Shown here: positions 41,643-53,880 of the stretch, piece after piece
Layout of the letters: the number at the start of each line of letters is the position of its first letter
How positions within the stretch are numbered: the first letter of the stretch is position 1
Assembly: GCA_963681505.1 (NCBI GenBank)
Contig: OY811976.1
Span: forward strand, 7,772,824 to 7,836,823
DNA length: 64,000 nt
Direction: 5' to 3'
From: Eunapius fragilis
Lineage: Eukaryota; Porifera; Demospongiae; Spongillida; Spongillidae
The notes under the pieces: model-generated
Databases searched by the model: none
Told to the model about the DNA's origin: nothing
The model's input: the letters and a program-made list of their open reading frames with translations, nothing else
Position numbers and translations under genes: made by a program

Positions 41643-43479
41643 AATGATATGAAGACATCCCAATTATTAACACTGATGAAAAAAAAAGTAGTTCATAAAC
41701 TGTAAATGTAGCATAGTGCCTTTAAGTTTGGTTTGACTGGCGTTTCTGGATTATTTTATCAGGCTAATTTTAATAATTTAATTACACATGTACAGTGATA
41801 CGCAGGGATACTCATACACCGGACCATATAAAATAATGGACAAACAAAAGTCGAGCGTCACAGTCTATTATCTATGGGAGCATTAACTAATGATTCAGTC
41901 TGAAGGGAGCTAGATTGAGCCCATCGGTAGGCAACGCGCTAGACTGTGAGGCATCGTCAACATTGTTGGGCAACTCATGCACTTGATAGTCGCTCACTAG
42001 TTGTTCTCCGAAATCAGCTACAGAAAGTGGAGGTTGTTTAAAGGTGGATGTTGTCACAGAATTGCTGCATGCTTGATGGTGCCGATGTTACTGACGTTGA
42101 CGATAGAGAATCTGTAGTCGAATCAAGGACACTTAATTATTACATGGACTGGAAACCACAATAAATTCATGTCGCTATCCTCGTTGCTCATGAATTATTA
42201 ATGAGTTAGTACATGTACACGACGATGTGACTGTTATAGTGCATCAGAAGACTGGGACTTGTCTGGGGTGCTGCGACGTTGATTTTTGTTATGCATAAAC
42301 CATTCTTCGCTTCCCTTTCTGCATTTTTGGCATCGCTAATTCAAAATAAGCAATGAACCAATAATTAATAAACATCAGTTCAAGGCAATGTATAGAAATA
42401 AACATAGGTTCATTCATCATGTAAATATAATCTGGACTTAGAGAAACCATCCTGGTATACTGTGAAGCGTTAAATAAGGCCATAACTATTACCATATTTG
42501 CAGTGGCCTGACAACAAAACATGCGCATCGTTCGATTAAAATCGTTTGCCCTTACTTTAAGAAACATCCTTTTCAACACAAACTAACATAGGACTTGTAT
42601 CATACCATTAAGCGCTGGAAACACCTTTCATAACAAATGTCTACTCATCGGTGTGTCCAGGAGCCTAACCAAAGTAGCGTAGCGAGGCAAATATGCACGT
42701 AGAAGCTAAGACCCGTATGTTAACGTTATCTTTAAGACTTATAACGGGTTTACCTCAACAAAAGAACAGCTTTCTGTAACTGTAAGCCACTCCAAAGCTA
42801 AGACAACTTCACAAAAGCCTTTTTTTGTCTGAAAAGGTTGGGAACGAGGCGCAACGAGGATTGCGACAATTTATTGTATTACGTTACGCGGTGGTTTCCA
42901 GTCCATATAATAATTAAGTGTCCTTGGTCGAATTAGCTGCTTATTGGCCTCTCGGTGTTTTGCCCTCTTGGGCTCGGGGGGAGGGGGGGGGGGGGGGGGG
43001 GGGGGATTTTTACTCGCTTAGCTATTTGGAAAATGTCTGATGGCGCAAACGCGATGGTGAGGCTTTTTATCCCTTGGCTGTAAGTTCAACACGGTAAGCT
43101 AGCCAGATAGCCGCCTTTCTAGGTTAGTAGAGAATCTATGAAAGGAGGCGGCGGTCTTGCTGTTGTCACACACTCGGCACCATGTGCCAGGCATAGCAGC
43201 TGTTTATTCCGTAAGGTTTCCCAAGGATGGCGGTATTACACGTTGAGCTCCGTTCAAACAATAGCAGTCCGGATGTAATTAAGGATGATTAAATTCTTTG
43301 TACCTTACGCGCAACTCGCCATTGAAATTCACAAAGTGCATGGTTCTTGACTAAATGTAGGACCGTCTTGTAGTATTCAGGTACCATTCCATAATGTGTC
43401 TTGTTTCCTTGCCACCAATCCCAATCCTACATCCCACTCTATTTCTCAAAGAGAAATTTTTATTTACTTGTATATATAG
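41643..43479. other. Intergenic region after the FN3 gene
   Basis: AATAAA at 42160-42165 may be a poly(A) signal but is 520 bases from the stop. A G run lies near 42978-43005. A 96-residue minus-strand frame at 42289-42579 has two hydrophobic stretches; it has no recognised family and no clear splice context. Confidence 0.5.
42289..42579 (-). CDS. Unrecognised ORF with two hydrophobic segments
   Basis: The frame is open between stops and would need GTG or an inner ATG as start. It contains TANMVIVMALFN and FISIHCLELMFINYWFIAYF, which could be two membrane helices such as the end of a seven-pass receptor, followed by a basic end MQKGKRR. I do not recognise it; it could equally be chance. Confidence 0.2.
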   Translation of the reverse strand: MLKRMFLKVRANDFNRTMRMFCCQATANMVIVMALFNASQYTRMVSLSPDYIYMMNEPMFISIHCLELMFINYWFIAYFELAMPKMQKGKRRMVYA

Positions 43480-43709
43480 AGACCGCAATGCGTAGGCTAA
43501 GAACATTCAACGGTTTCTACTATTTCGTAAGACGTGAGTCGCTACCATAATTGAGTGACGTAAATTTTTAACAACAATATGAACGCCCACCTATTGCTGT
43601 GACACGGCCCACAGTCCTACAATATCAGACAATCAGATCACCTTATCAGTGCCATTCAGTGGGCCGCTCAGTGTTGCATGTGCTGTCTTCCTGTGTACGC
43701 CGCATAAAA
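43480..43709 (+). promoter_or_regulatory. Shared 5' flank of the seven-pass receptor genes
   Basis: The stretch with GCGTAGGCTAAGAACA...GTTTCTAC...GACGTGAGT and CAATCAGATCAC is repeated before the second copy (48968-49206) and again near 63020. The part nearest the ATG (CAGATCA...GCCA) is also before the third copy (about 57838-57884). Conservation suggests it includes the promoter and 5' UTR, but no TATA box or initiator is evident. Confidence 0.5.
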
Positions 43710-44619
43710 ATGGACAACTGCAGCAATGTGTCAAGCAGCTATAAGGATTTGGCCATCCTGGAAAGCGCACTTAACGGAACAGGAGTACTGGTATGCTCCC
43801 TGGCGATCATTTTATCCTTCGTTCTACGGCTCCATAAACTGCTCACCTACCGGCTGGCTATCTATCAAGTTTCCAGTTCTTTGGCATTCGGGACTTTATC
43901 AATTTTGAACGTCGTTCGGTACTTCGTGGAGAACGATGACTCGCCTTCTTCCCTCTGTCTCGTTCACGCCTACCTGAAGACTTACACACTAATGGTGAAG
44001 TACCTTTTCACGATCATAATCACCGTACATCTATTCTTCTTCGCTGTCTGTTACATTAACTTAAAGAGACTCGAGGTATGTTACCTGGTCATTTCATTGG
44101 TCGTGCCAGCACCATTGGCGGCAATACCGTTCGTAACGAAAACGTACGGACCGCAGGTTTCCGGGTCACCGTGGTGTTGGATTATGCAGAAGGACGACTG
44201 CTCTCGAAAAATGCTCACTTCAGGAGTTATCGAAATTTACGGTCTGTTACGGACCTATCTTTATCAGCCTGCTTGTCGCCTTGTTGTTGATATCAATCAT
44301 GCTAGGCGTGCTGGCATACAGGATATGCGTGGTACCTGGTGTTGCAACGAAGAACAAGACAGTAGTCAAGCAGATGCTACCTCTGACGGCTTATCCGATT
44401 ATATTCTACGCTCTCATGTTAATTTCAATGGTGATATATATATACGACGCGGCTGGTCGGGACTTCGCGAAGAACAGGGCACTCCAATATGTGAATAGGT
44501 TTGCGTACGGAGGCTTCATCTGGGCCGCAGGTCTCACTTTGCTGGTACACATCGCATTAATGCTGTGGTCGAAAAAAAACAATCGTGGATACAAGATCAT
44601 TTCTAATTACCCGACATGA
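43710..44619 (+). pseudogene. Seven-pass receptor copy 1 (cAMP-receptor/GPR157-like), frame broken
   Basis: The start MDNCSNVSSSYKDL matches the intact copy at 57885. An upstream in-frame ATG at 43599 exists, but the downstream start is the one shared by all three copies. TM1-TM4 and the WCWI motif are in frame. Near 44241-44252 two bases are missing relative to both other copies, so TM5 goes out of frame; TM5-TM7 (ISIMLGVLAYRICVVPG, YPIIFYALMLISMVIYIYD) are intact in another frame to the stop at 44617-44619. The rest is well preserved, so loss is recent, or the gap is a sequencing error. Confidence 0.8.
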
Positions 44620-44719
44620 TTGTAAAATGTCCCAAACATTGTAAGGTGTTAGTTTTATTATCTGCAGCTAGTAATCTTCATGCATGATGTACGTGCCATA
44701 ATGATGTATATAATTTAAT

Positions 44720-44725
44720 AATAAA
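44720..44725 (+). promoter_or_regulatory. Possible poly(A) signal of receptor copy 1
   Basis: AATAAA about 100 bases after the stop codon, in AT-rich sequence. Confidence 0.4.
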
Positions 44726-44739
44726 TCTTATTAATAATT

Positions 44740-45540
44740 GTAGATTCCATCATCACCTCATCCAAAGAAATAGGAAGACCTCCAGTCCTTACTGTCATTC
44801 GAAGCATCCTCACCTGCTGACAAGGCTCTGCTCCTCTCTGTGTCAGCACCGCATGCTGCATCCTGGCTACTGGTCACCCCATCTATGGATGGGTCTTGTC
44901 CTGCATTAGGATCCAAATGAAAAGCAAATTGCCATCCAATGGTGGTTGGAATTGGATACAGTGAGACCTTCGTGTCCTGACATCCATCATGGCCACCTGA
45001 AAATGCGGTGGTACGTTGCAATTTGCTACAAACAACTGCGAAATGTGTTTATAGAATTCTGCCACACTGTGTCAACTGAACCTTGAGTGAGTAGAAACAG
45101 GCGTGGCCTCACTCCAGACTTTAAGCACACTCATCCAGCAGATGTTCTTGTTCTGACTTGGAACAGAGGTAACTTTTGATGTCACAGTGACCTCCCCCCC
45201 CTTACCCCTATCATCCTAACTGAATCAAGCCTGCATGTCTTAGAAGGTGGCAGAAACCATGAAGCACAGAGCAAATGAGCCCAAGTGTTCAGAGCTGGGT
45301 TGGGTTTGTATCCCACTTGAAGTGGAGATTTATGGGGATTGGGAAAAAGAAGCCCAATCTAGTTTCTACCCTCTGGTTTCTCACTTGGCCATTATCACTT
45401 TGAAGGCTCTCACTGAGATCTACAGCAGGCTTATAACCTCACCCTTGTCTGGGCCGTGGCTACAGCCTTACTGGCAAGATGTGCACATTCCCTTGGCCTC
45501 TTTGACATCTTTTGAGCATTTTTATGTATTGTGATGTAAG
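44740..45540 (+). mobile_element. Decayed LINE 3' end, copy 1
   Basis: Fragments such as LLLSVSAPHAASWL and CSELGWVCIPLEVEIYGDW correspond to LLSVAAPHASSWL and CQELGWSCIPLAVETYGNW in the LINE at 12193. There are many stops and frame changes, and the reverse-transcriptase part is absent. It is a 5'-truncated old insertion, shared with the second block at 50222. Confidence 0.85.
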
Positions 45541-46436
45541 TTATTGTTTCCCCCCAAAAAATTACACAAAGGGCTACCAATAACTAGCAGATAAACTTTA
45601 AGAAGGGATCCACCTGGAGTATTGCTGTTGCATGTGCCCACACCAAATGCAGGATGAGCCAATGTACTCAGATAGAACAGCTGACTTTGTTTTGCCCAAT
45701 ATTATGGCAAGACGGGAGGCAATCATTGAAAAAAAGTGGTGGTGAATTGAGCATAAGGGGGCAGGGCTCAAGTGCTATACAACTTGGGTGTTTGCTCATG
45801 TGTATATGCTAGCATTTTTGTGATAGGGTCTCTCCCCTTGGGGTGTTCCACCTGATGAGGGAGCATGAGTCACTGGTCAAGAGAGGTCACAGGAGCTCTG
45901 CCAGTCTTGTTTCAACTGAGGTCATGCCATTTGGATAGACCTCCCAGTACAGCATACATTAAACGTATGAATAAAAGGAAGTGGTCTAATGGTTAGCAGG
46001 GAGAGAGTGGATTTGAGAACAATACATTAGGATAACCCTGCTGGCCGGACCACACCATCACTCCTAGAATGATAGTATTTATAGCAATGTTTAGGCACAA
46101 CTGTGTACTCGTGGGTTTTAAATATCTCTGAGAGTTGCAATTAATATATTATAATATTAATATGGTGCTATAAAATGCAACATGTTGCCATAATATGTCT
46201 TGGTGGAATGCATTTTTATTGTTAGCAGTTTTAACCAACATTAGTTACTGTATGCATGTCCTCATGCAGTGTCCTGTCATGTGAAAATTGGTCCGGCGGA
46301 AACTTGTAGGTTGAGGAAGTTCAGTGGTGAGAAACCTCCTGAAACAGCTGAATAGTTTAGAAGCCTGTCACATTGACCCAACAGCCGGCCACATTGGAGA
46401 GAGAAAAACAATTGTACATGTGTAGCAATGCTATTC
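45541..46436. other. Duplicated intergenic sequence
   Basis: No gene recognised; matches 50985-51895 closely. Confidence 0.6.
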
Positions 46437-46667
46437 AAGTTCTACGGAAAGCTAAATTCTGTCACACAGAAAGACGCCTACCCCCTACCGAGAGCGGACG
46501 ATACCTTGGAAGCATTAAGTGGATAGAAGTGGTTGTTCACTTTGGATCTCATATGCGGCTATTGGCAGGTAGAAATAGAAGAAAAAGATCGGCACAAAAC
46601 GGCATTCTGCAACCGAGAAGGACTGTTTGAATTCAAAGTTATGCCATTCGGATTGTGTAACACTTTG
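46437..46667 (+). mobile_element. Ty3/gypsy reverse-transcriptase fossil, copy 1
   Basis: A short piece of the pol reverse-transcriptase region of a Ty3/gypsy LTR element, sense strand, recognised from the conserved N-terminal part of the RT fold. It is a broken fragment without LTRs, with at least one or two breaks. It is shared with the second block, so it is older than the block duplication. Confidence 0.75.
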
Positions 46668-46730
46668 GTTTATTGCTCAAATTGGCATCCGTGACATTCA
46701 CGTAGTAGCCCTCTGCATTTAGCAAGGACT

Positions 46731-46965
46731 GTGTGTGTGTATGTGTGTGTGGCATGTGTGTATACATGTATGTGCACATTGTGCATTTGCACATGTGTGT
46801 TAGTGTGTGTATGTACATTTGTGTGTGTGCATGTGTGTGCGTGTGTGTGTGCGTGCGTGCGTGTGTGTATGTGTGTATGTGTGTACATGTATGTGCGCAT
46901 TTGTGCGTATACATGTGTGTGCATGTGTACATGCGTGTGTACATGTGTGTGTGTGCATACATGTG
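46731..46965. repeat. (GT)n-rich microsatellite, copy 1
   Basis: TGTGTGTGTGCATGTGTGTA-like sequence in an intron of the sphingomyelinase-like fragment, just upstream of its last exon's acceptor. Confidence 0.95.
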
Positions 46966-47514
46966 TGATTAGGTATAACTTACACTTGTGGTGCCGTTGT
47001 AGTTGCCATCAATGGTGTACATGTTGAAGCCCATGTTGGTGTCTGTGTAGGTGGTCACGGTCCCCCTCACATCCTCACCTACCCTCCCTCCTCCTCACCC
47101 CCCACAGTGTGGTGAACATTGGAGGCAGTTGATGAGGGGTGGGAAGTGTGGCAACTGTGTTAATCGTTTAATTAGTTATTTTTTAATGGAGATTCCCCCA
47201 ATTGTGCATGCTCTCTGTGGTTTCGCGTTTCTTTTTTTTTTTTGTTGGCTGCCATTTTGTGTAAGTTGTGTTAGTTGTTCTGTTGGGGGTGTGGCCAGTG
47301 GGCTGTTTGACGCATACACACACATACACACACACATACATGCACACACAACAGGGTTTATGCTGGTGCATGGTAAGACTAACTAGGTCACATGGTAGGT
47401 CACATGTTAGGTCACATGCTAGGTTACATGTTAGTGGACCTATGATCTTGATGTACTTAGTCCTTCACCATTGGATGGTGTCACCAGGAGGGATGTACCC
47501 TATGATATGGACCT

Positions 47515-48045
47515 ATGGGAGGTGGTAAGGAGAGGAGGGAGGGGGAGGAGTAGGAGGGAGGGGATGAGTAGGAGGGAGGGGGAGAAGTAGGAGGGAGGGG
47601 GAGGAGTAGGAGGGAGGGGAAGGAGTAGGAGGGAGGGGGAGGAGTAGGAGGGAGGGGGAGGAGTAGGAGGGAGGCAGGAGTAGGAGGGAGGGGGAGGAGT
47701 AGGAGGGAGGGAGGAGTAGGAGGAGGGGAGGAGTAGGAGGGAGGGGAGGAGTAGGAGGAGGGAGGAGTAGGAAGGAGGGAGGAGTAGGAGGGGGAGGGGG
47801 AGGAGTAGGAGGGAGGGGGAGGTGTAGGAGGGAGGGGAGGAGTAGGAGGGAGGGGGAGGAGTAGGGGGGAGGGGGAGGAGTAGGAGGGAGGGGGAGGAGT
47901 AGGAGGGAGGGGAGGAGTAGGAGGAGGGGAGGAGTAGGAGGGAGGGGAGGAGTAGGAGGAGGGAGGAGTAGGAAGGAGGGAGGAGTAGGAGGGAAGGGGA
48001 GGAGTAGGAGGGAGGGGAGGAGTAGGAGGGAGGGGGGAGAAGAGG
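47515..48045. repeat. Purine minisatellite, copy 1
   Basis: About 19-bp units around GGAGGAGTAGGAGGGAGGG, roughly 27 copies with variable G number, in the intron of the sphingomyelinase-like fragment. The copy at 53610-53880 is shorter and more diverged. Confidence 0.95.
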
Positions 48046-48221
48046 GTTGGATGTAGTTAAAAAGCTGTACAGTATGCTGTGTTTGTGCATGAGGTTTGAA
48101 ATACCTTCTCTCCATTGTCTTCAGCTGCCTAAATCTGATTAATTAACCAGGCTAACTGCCCAGCCGGATCTAACAGCCAGCTCTATACACGTGAGCTATG
48201 TAGACTAAGTACATGTGGTCT

Positions 48222-48371
48222 ATATACATATACATGTGGACTATATACATGTGGACTATATACATGTGGACTATGTACATGTGGACTATGTACATGTGGA
48301 CTATGTACATGTGGACTATATACATGTGGACTATATACATCTGGACTATATACATGTGGACTATATACATA
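48222..48371. repeat. 15-bp minisatellite, copy 1
   Basis: About 10 units of ATGTGGACTATATAC (with ATGTAC variants), expanded to about 40 units at 54048 in the second block. Confidence 0.95.
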
Positions 48372-48375
48372 GATT

Positions 48376-48737
48376 TTTTGTGCTGAAGACATCACATGGA
48401 AGCACTATGGGTAAGGACAGATTAAATGGTTTGGCATTGATGCTGATTCATAGAGATGTGTCCAGAAGTGGTGGTTGAAGAGTTTTCTCGTCGTTACCAA
48501 CGCAGGCTTTTGCTTTTGTTAATTAACCCTTTTTCAGAGTAGCTAGCCCAAAGGTTATATTTAATGCCGTCAATATTAAGTTGTTTAGGAACAGTATCAT
48601 TGTGAAAAGTGCGTTAATTTTCATGCCAAATAAATGGAAAACTTAAAAAAGCGGCTGGTGCTGTGCCCCAGGCCCCGCCACGGGTGGGGGCACGCCCCCT
48701 CCCGCACCCATTCCCTTCATGGATTTGATCTTAGACG

Positions 48738-48768
<31 letters not shown>

Positions 48769-48967
48769 ATTCCGAAATTCCTGGATCCACCCCTGCCCCC
48801 CCCCCCCCCCCCCCCCCCCACTTTTTTTTTCTATCCAGTAGACACTCCCGCCTATACTCACTATACCCGGCCTTCTGCTCCACCAGTAGGTCACTTCCAC
48901 CTCCCCTAGTAGGCACCATTTTGGGATCCTCCTGGGTGGAGGGGTCTGCAGCAGACCCTCATCGGTA
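48376..48967. other. Junction between the two duplicated blocks
   Basis: Contains C runs at 48739-48768 and about 48798-48820, next to a CTGGATCCACCCCTG word resembling the right end of the hAT-like element at 6459. No gene recognised. Confidence 0.5.
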
Positions 48968-49206
48968 TTGTGCATGCAATAGAGACAACGCGTAGGCTAA
49001 GAACACTCAACTGTTTCTACTCTTATTTCTTGAGACGTGAGTATTTGAAGTGACGTACATTTTCAACCACAATATGTGAACGCCCACCTACAGCTGTGAC
49101 ACCGCCCACAGTCCTACAATATCAGACAATCAGATCACGTGATCAGTGCCATTCAGTGGGCCGCTCAGTGTTGCCTGTGCTGTCTTCTTGTGTACGCTGC
49201 ATAAAA

Positions 49207-50109
49207 ATGGACAACTGCAGCAATGTGTCGAGCAGCTATAAGGACTTGATCATCCTGGAAGGCTCACTTAAAGGGACAGGAGTGCTGATATGCTCACTGG
49301 CGATCATTTTATCCTTCGCTCTACGGCTTCATAAATTGCTCACCTACCGGCTGGCTATCTACCAAGTGTCTAGTTCTTTGGCATACGGGACTTTGTCAAT
49401 TTTGAGCGTCGTTCGGTACTTCATGGGGAACGATGACTCGCTCTGTCTCGCTAGCGCCTACCTGGTCACTTACACATTTATGGTGAAGTACCTTTTCACA
49501 ATCATTATAACCATACACCTATTCTTCTTTGCAGTTTGTTACATTAACTTCAAGAGACTCGAGGTATGCTACCTGGTAATTTCATTGGTCGTGCCAGCAG
49601 CATTGGCGGCAATACCGTTCGCAACGAATACGTACGGGTCACAGCGTTCCGGGTCACCATGGTGTTGGATTCAGCAGACGGACGACTGACCTCCTCAAAT
49701 ACTCACTTCCGGAGTTGTCGAAATTTACGTTCTGCTATACGGACCTATCTTTATCAGCCTGCTTGTCGCATTTTTGCTGATATCAATCATGCTAGGCGTG
49801 CTGGCATACAGGATATGCGTGGTACCTGGTGTTGCAACGAAGAACAAGACAGTAATCAAGCAGATGCTACCTCTGACGGCTTATCCGATTATATTCTACG
49901 CTCTCATGTTAATTTCAATGGTGACATATATTTACGACGCGGCTGGTCTGAGCATTGCGATGAACAGAGCACTTTTATACGTGGATAGATTTGCGTATGG
50001 AGGTTTCATCTGGGCCGCTGGTCTCACTTTGCTGTTACACATCTCAGTAATGCTGTGGTCGAAAAGAAAATATCGTGGATATAAGATCATTTCAAATTAC
50101 CCGACATGA
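49207..50109 (+). pseudogene. Seven-pass receptor copy 2, one in-frame TGA
   Basis: The frame is kept from MDNCSNVSSSYKDLIILEGS to the final NYPT stop (50107-50109), except for TGA at 49687-49689, after WCWIQQTDD. Both other copies have a Cys codon (TGC, TGT) at that place in the second extracellular loop. All seven helices are otherwise present. A nonsense change is the simplest reading; polymorphism, sequencing error or recoding are alternatives. Confidence 0.8.
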
Positions 50110-50221
50110 TTAGTCCAGATACATTATACGGTGTTAATTTAATTATCTGCAGCTAGTAATCTTTTTTTTTTTCATGCATGATGTACGTACCGTACTAATT
50201 TACTCTCTTTATAAAACTCAT

Positions 50222-50985
50222 TAATAATTGTAAATTCCATCATCGCCTCATTCAAAGAAATTGGAAGACTACCATGTTGGAAGCCCGTGCTGAAAAGGCT
50301 CGGCTCCTCTCTGTCAGCACCGCATGCTACTCATCTATGGGTCTTGGCCTGCATTTGGATCAAAATGCAATGCAAATTGCCATCCAATAGTGATTGGAAT
50401 TGGATACAGTGACACCTTTGTGTCCTGACATGGTACTAAACCGTCATGGCCACCTGAAAATGCGGTGGTATGTGGTAATTTTCTACAAACAACTGCGAGA
50501 TGTGGTTATAGAATTCTGCCACACTATGCCCACCTTGGTGTGAGTAGAAACAGGCAGTGGCCTCACTCAAGACTTTAAGCACACTCATCCAGCAGATGTT
50601 CTTGTTTTGAATTGTAATAGAGGTAAAAATACCACCTTTGGTGTTACAGTGACCTCCCCCTCTTATCCCTATCATCCTAATTGAACCAAAACTGTCTTAG
50701 GGGGCAGCGGCACTGGAAGCAGGGGCCATAAAGCACAGAGTAAATGAGCCCAAGTGTTCTTGGGTGTGTATCCCACTTGAAGTGGATATTAATGGAAATT
50801 GGGGAAGTTAGGCCCAATCTAGTTTCTTCCCTCCGATTTCTCGCCTGGCCTTGAAGTCTCTCACTGAGATCTACAGCAGGCTTATAACCTCACCCTTGTC
50901 CGGGCCATGACTACAGCCTTACTGGCAAGATGTGTACATTCCCTTGGCCTCTTGGACATCTTTTGAGCATTTTTATGTATTGCAA
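50222..50985 (+). mobile_element. Decayed LINE 3' end, copy 2
   Basis: The same truncated LINE remnant as at 44740, with further deletions (for example a missing piece near 50330). It was present before the block duplicated. Confidence 0.85.
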
Positions 50986-51895
50986 TGTAAGTTATTATTT
51001 CCCCCAAACAAAGGGCTACCAATAACTACCAGATAAACGTTAAGAAGGGATCCACCTGTAGTATTGCTGTTGCATGTGCCCTCACCAAATGCAGGATGAT
51101 CCAATGTACTCAGATAGAACAGCTGACTTTGTTTTGCCCAATATTATGGCAAGACAGGAGCCAAGCATTGAAAAAAAGTGGTAGTGAATTGAGCATAAGG
51201 GGGCAGGGCTCAAGTGCTATACAACTTGGGTGTTTGCTCATGTGTATATGCTAACATTTTTTTGCGATAGGGTCTCTCCCCTTGGGGTGTTCGTCTTGAT
51301 GAGGGAGCATGGTCACTCGGTCAAGACAGGCCACATGAGCTGTGCCAGTCTTGTTCCAACTAAGGTCATGCCATTTGGATAGACCTCCCAATACAACATA
51401 CATTACCACCTCATTAAACGTATGAAAAAAAGGAAGTGGTCTAATGGTTAGCAGGGAGAGAGTTGATTTGAGAGCAATACATTTGGATAACCCTGCTGGC
51501 CGGACCACACCATTGCTCCTGGAACGATAGCATTTATAGCAATGTTTAGGTACAACTGTGTACTTGTGGGTTTAAATATCTCTGAGAGTTGTATATTATG
51601 ATAATAATGGTGCTATAAAATGCAACATGTTGCCATAATATGTCTTGGTGGAATGCATTTTTATTGGTATTCATAATTAGCAGTTTTAACCAACACTAGC
51701 TACTGTATGCATGTCCTCATGCAGTGTCCTGTCATGTGAAAATTGGTCCGGCGGAAACTTGCAGGTTGTGGAAGTTCAGTGAGTGAGAAACCTCCTGAAA
51801 CAGCTGAATAGTTTAGAAGCCTGTCACTTTGACCCAACAGCCGGCCACATTGGAGAGAAAAAAACAATTGTGTAGCAGTACTAGTGCTATTCAAG
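50986..51895. other. Duplicated intergenic sequence, second copy
   Basis: Matches 45541-46436; no gene recognised. Confidence 0.6.
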
Positions 51896-52110
51896 TTCTA
51901 CCAAAAGCTAAATTCTGTCACACAGAAAGACACCTACCCCCTACTGAGAGCGGACAATACCTTGGAAGCATTAAGTGGATAGAAGTGGTTTACCACTTTG
52001 GACCTCATATGCAGCTATTGGCAGGTAGAAACAGAAGAAAAAGATCGACACAAAACGGCATTCTGCACCCGAGAAGGACTTTTTGAATTCAAAGTTATGG
52101 CGTTCAGATT
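51896..52110 (+). mobile_element. Ty3/gypsy reverse-transcriptase fossil, copy 2
   Basis: The second-block copy of the fossil at 46437. A broken pol fragment, no LTRs, same truncation points. Confidence 0.75.
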
Positions 52111-52154
52111 GCTCACGTTCATGTAGTAGCCCTCTGCATTTAGCAAGGCTGTGT

Positions 52155-52380
52155 GAGGGTGTGTGTGTGTGTGTGTGTATGTGTGTGTGTGTGTGCATGC
52201 GTGTGTACATATGCATGTGCGCATTTTGTGTAATGTGTGTATGTACATTTGTGTGTGTGCATGTGTGTGCATGTGTGTGTTGCGTGTGTGTGTGCGTGAG
52301 TGTGTACATGTATGTGCGCGTTTGTGTGTCTACATGTGTGTGCAAGTGTACATGTGTGTGTACATGTGTGTGTGCATACA
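52155..52380. repeat. (GT)n-rich microsatellite, copy 2
   Basis: The counterpart of 46731-46965, in the same sphingomyelinase-like intron. Confidence 0.95.
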
Positions 52381-53094
52381 TGTGTGATTAGGTATAACTT
52401 ACACTTGTGGTGCCGTTGTAGTTGCCATCAATGGTGTACATGTTGAAGCCCATGTTGATGTCTGTGTAGGTGGTCACGGAGCCTCCCATTTTCACCACAC
52501 TGTGGGGATGAAGGGCTGAGAGGGAAGGTGAGGATATATCGATGTGAGGGGAAGTTGATGAGGGGTGAGAAGGTGTGGCAACTGTGCTAATCATTTAATT
52601 AGTTATTTTGTAATCCAATTGTGCATGGACCGTATCGTTCTGCAGGTGACTGGCCATAATGATGTGTCAACTGATGTAATGGTCACTGCAAATACCAATG
52701 ACATGTGATCTCTTTAATAAATTCCTTATATAAGGGCATAAGAGATTACATCATTTTTTTATAGGTGAGCATGCACTGGTTATCATTGATGGTAACCAAG
52801 GGCAACCCAGCACACATTTTTATTAACCTGAAGGGCCGAGATGAATTATTGATATTGTGGAAGTCTGAGGAGTCATGGTGGGTGTGGCCAAAGAATTGAC
52901 CCACAATGGTGCTCTCATATCTGCAATAGGAGAAGGTATGTTGTGAGCTAAGGTGTAGGTCACATTGCCATGGTAATACATGGTCCAGAAAGCATCTGTA
53001 GTGGGTACTGTTGGAACACTCCAAAAAAGAAGTCTAGACTAGCTTTAGCTGGTGGAAATGAACAATCTATCGTGGCAGAGCATACTCTCGTATG

Positions 53095-53367
53095 TAAGGA
53101 GTGTAGGTGTGGCATGACAGGAGTGGAGGTGTGGCACGACAGGAGTGGAGGTGTGGCATGACAGGAGTGGAGGTGTGGCATGACAGGAGTGGAGGTGTGG
53201 CATGACAGGAGTGGAGGTGTGGCATGACAGGAGTGGAGGTGTGGCATGACAGGAGTGGAGGTGTGGCATGACAGGAATGGAGGTGTGGCATGACAGGAGT
53301 GGAGGTGTGGCATGACAGGAGTGGAGGTGTGGCATGACAGGAGTGGAGGTGTGACATGACAGGAGTG
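53095..53367. repeat. 22-bp minisatellite
   Basis: About 12 near-perfect units containing GGAGTGGAGGTGTGGCATGA, in the intron between the 53525 and 52828 exons of the sphingomyelinase-like gene. It is absent from the first block, where the exon at the matching place is also missing. Confidence 0.95.
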
Positions 53368-53609
53368 CGATGTGCAGATGCATCAGTTTTGATCTTACAC
53401 AGGTGGCTAGCATAGATATGATGCAGCCATATGTACACAACACACACACATTGTGCACAAGGGGGTCTATGCTGGTGCATGGTAAGACTAACTAGGTCAC
53501 ATGCTAGGTCACATGCTAGGTCACCTGTTAATGATCTTGATGTAGTTAGTCCTCCACCATTGGATGGTGTCACCAGGAGGGTGTGACCTATGATATGGAC
53601 CTATGGGAG

Positions 53610-53880
53610 TGGTAAGGAGAGGAGGGAGAGGGGAGTAGGAGGGAGGGGATGAGTAGGAGTAAGGGGGAGGAGTAGGAGGGAGGGGGAGGAGTAGGAGGGA
53701 GAGGGTAGAGTAGAAGGGAGGGGTAGGAGTAGGAGGAGGGGAGGAGTAGGAGGGAGGAGGAGTAGGAATAGAAGGGAGGGGGAGGAGAGGAGGAGGGGAG
53801 GAGAGGAGGAGGGGAGGAGTAGGAGGGAGATGGGTGGAAGAGAAGGTAGGGAAGGAGGGGAGGAGGAGGGGAAAAGAAGG
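53610..53880. repeat. Purine minisatellite, copy 2
   Basis: Counterpart of 47515-48045, shorter and less regular. Confidence 0.9.

Larger units (their letters stand above)
46668..48182 (-). pseudogene. Acid-sphingomyelinase-like gene fragment, copy 1
   Basis: Minus-strand exons read upward in coordinate: 48105-48182 (SWLLDPAGQLAWLINQ, ending EDNGEK), about 47443-47512 (VHIIGYIPPGDTIQW), 46984-47060 (VTTYTDTNMGFNMYTIDG and NYNGTTS) and about 46668-46728 ([18 protein letters not shown]). These match the C-terminal half of the sphingomyelin phosphodiesterase metallophosphatase fold in order, with compatible intron phases (0 after the first, 0 before the last). The exon with GHTH is missing, the first two exons each contain an in-frame stop, and the IGH metal-site His is Tyr. 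The introns hold a GT-rich repeat and a purine minisatellite. It is not functional as it stands. Confidence 0.85.

Noticed and set aside
46373-46630. An 85-residue ORF as a host gene
   Set aside because: It is another frame of the Ty3/gypsy fragment and its flank.
47051-47386. A plus-strand ORF with a hydrophobic segment (FFFCWLPFCVSCVSC)
   Set aside because: It overlaps the sphingomyelinase-like intron and a T run, has no family similarity and is not kept in the second block.
48634-48975. Gly- or Pro-rich ORFs near the C runs
   Set aside because: They are translation of homopolymers.
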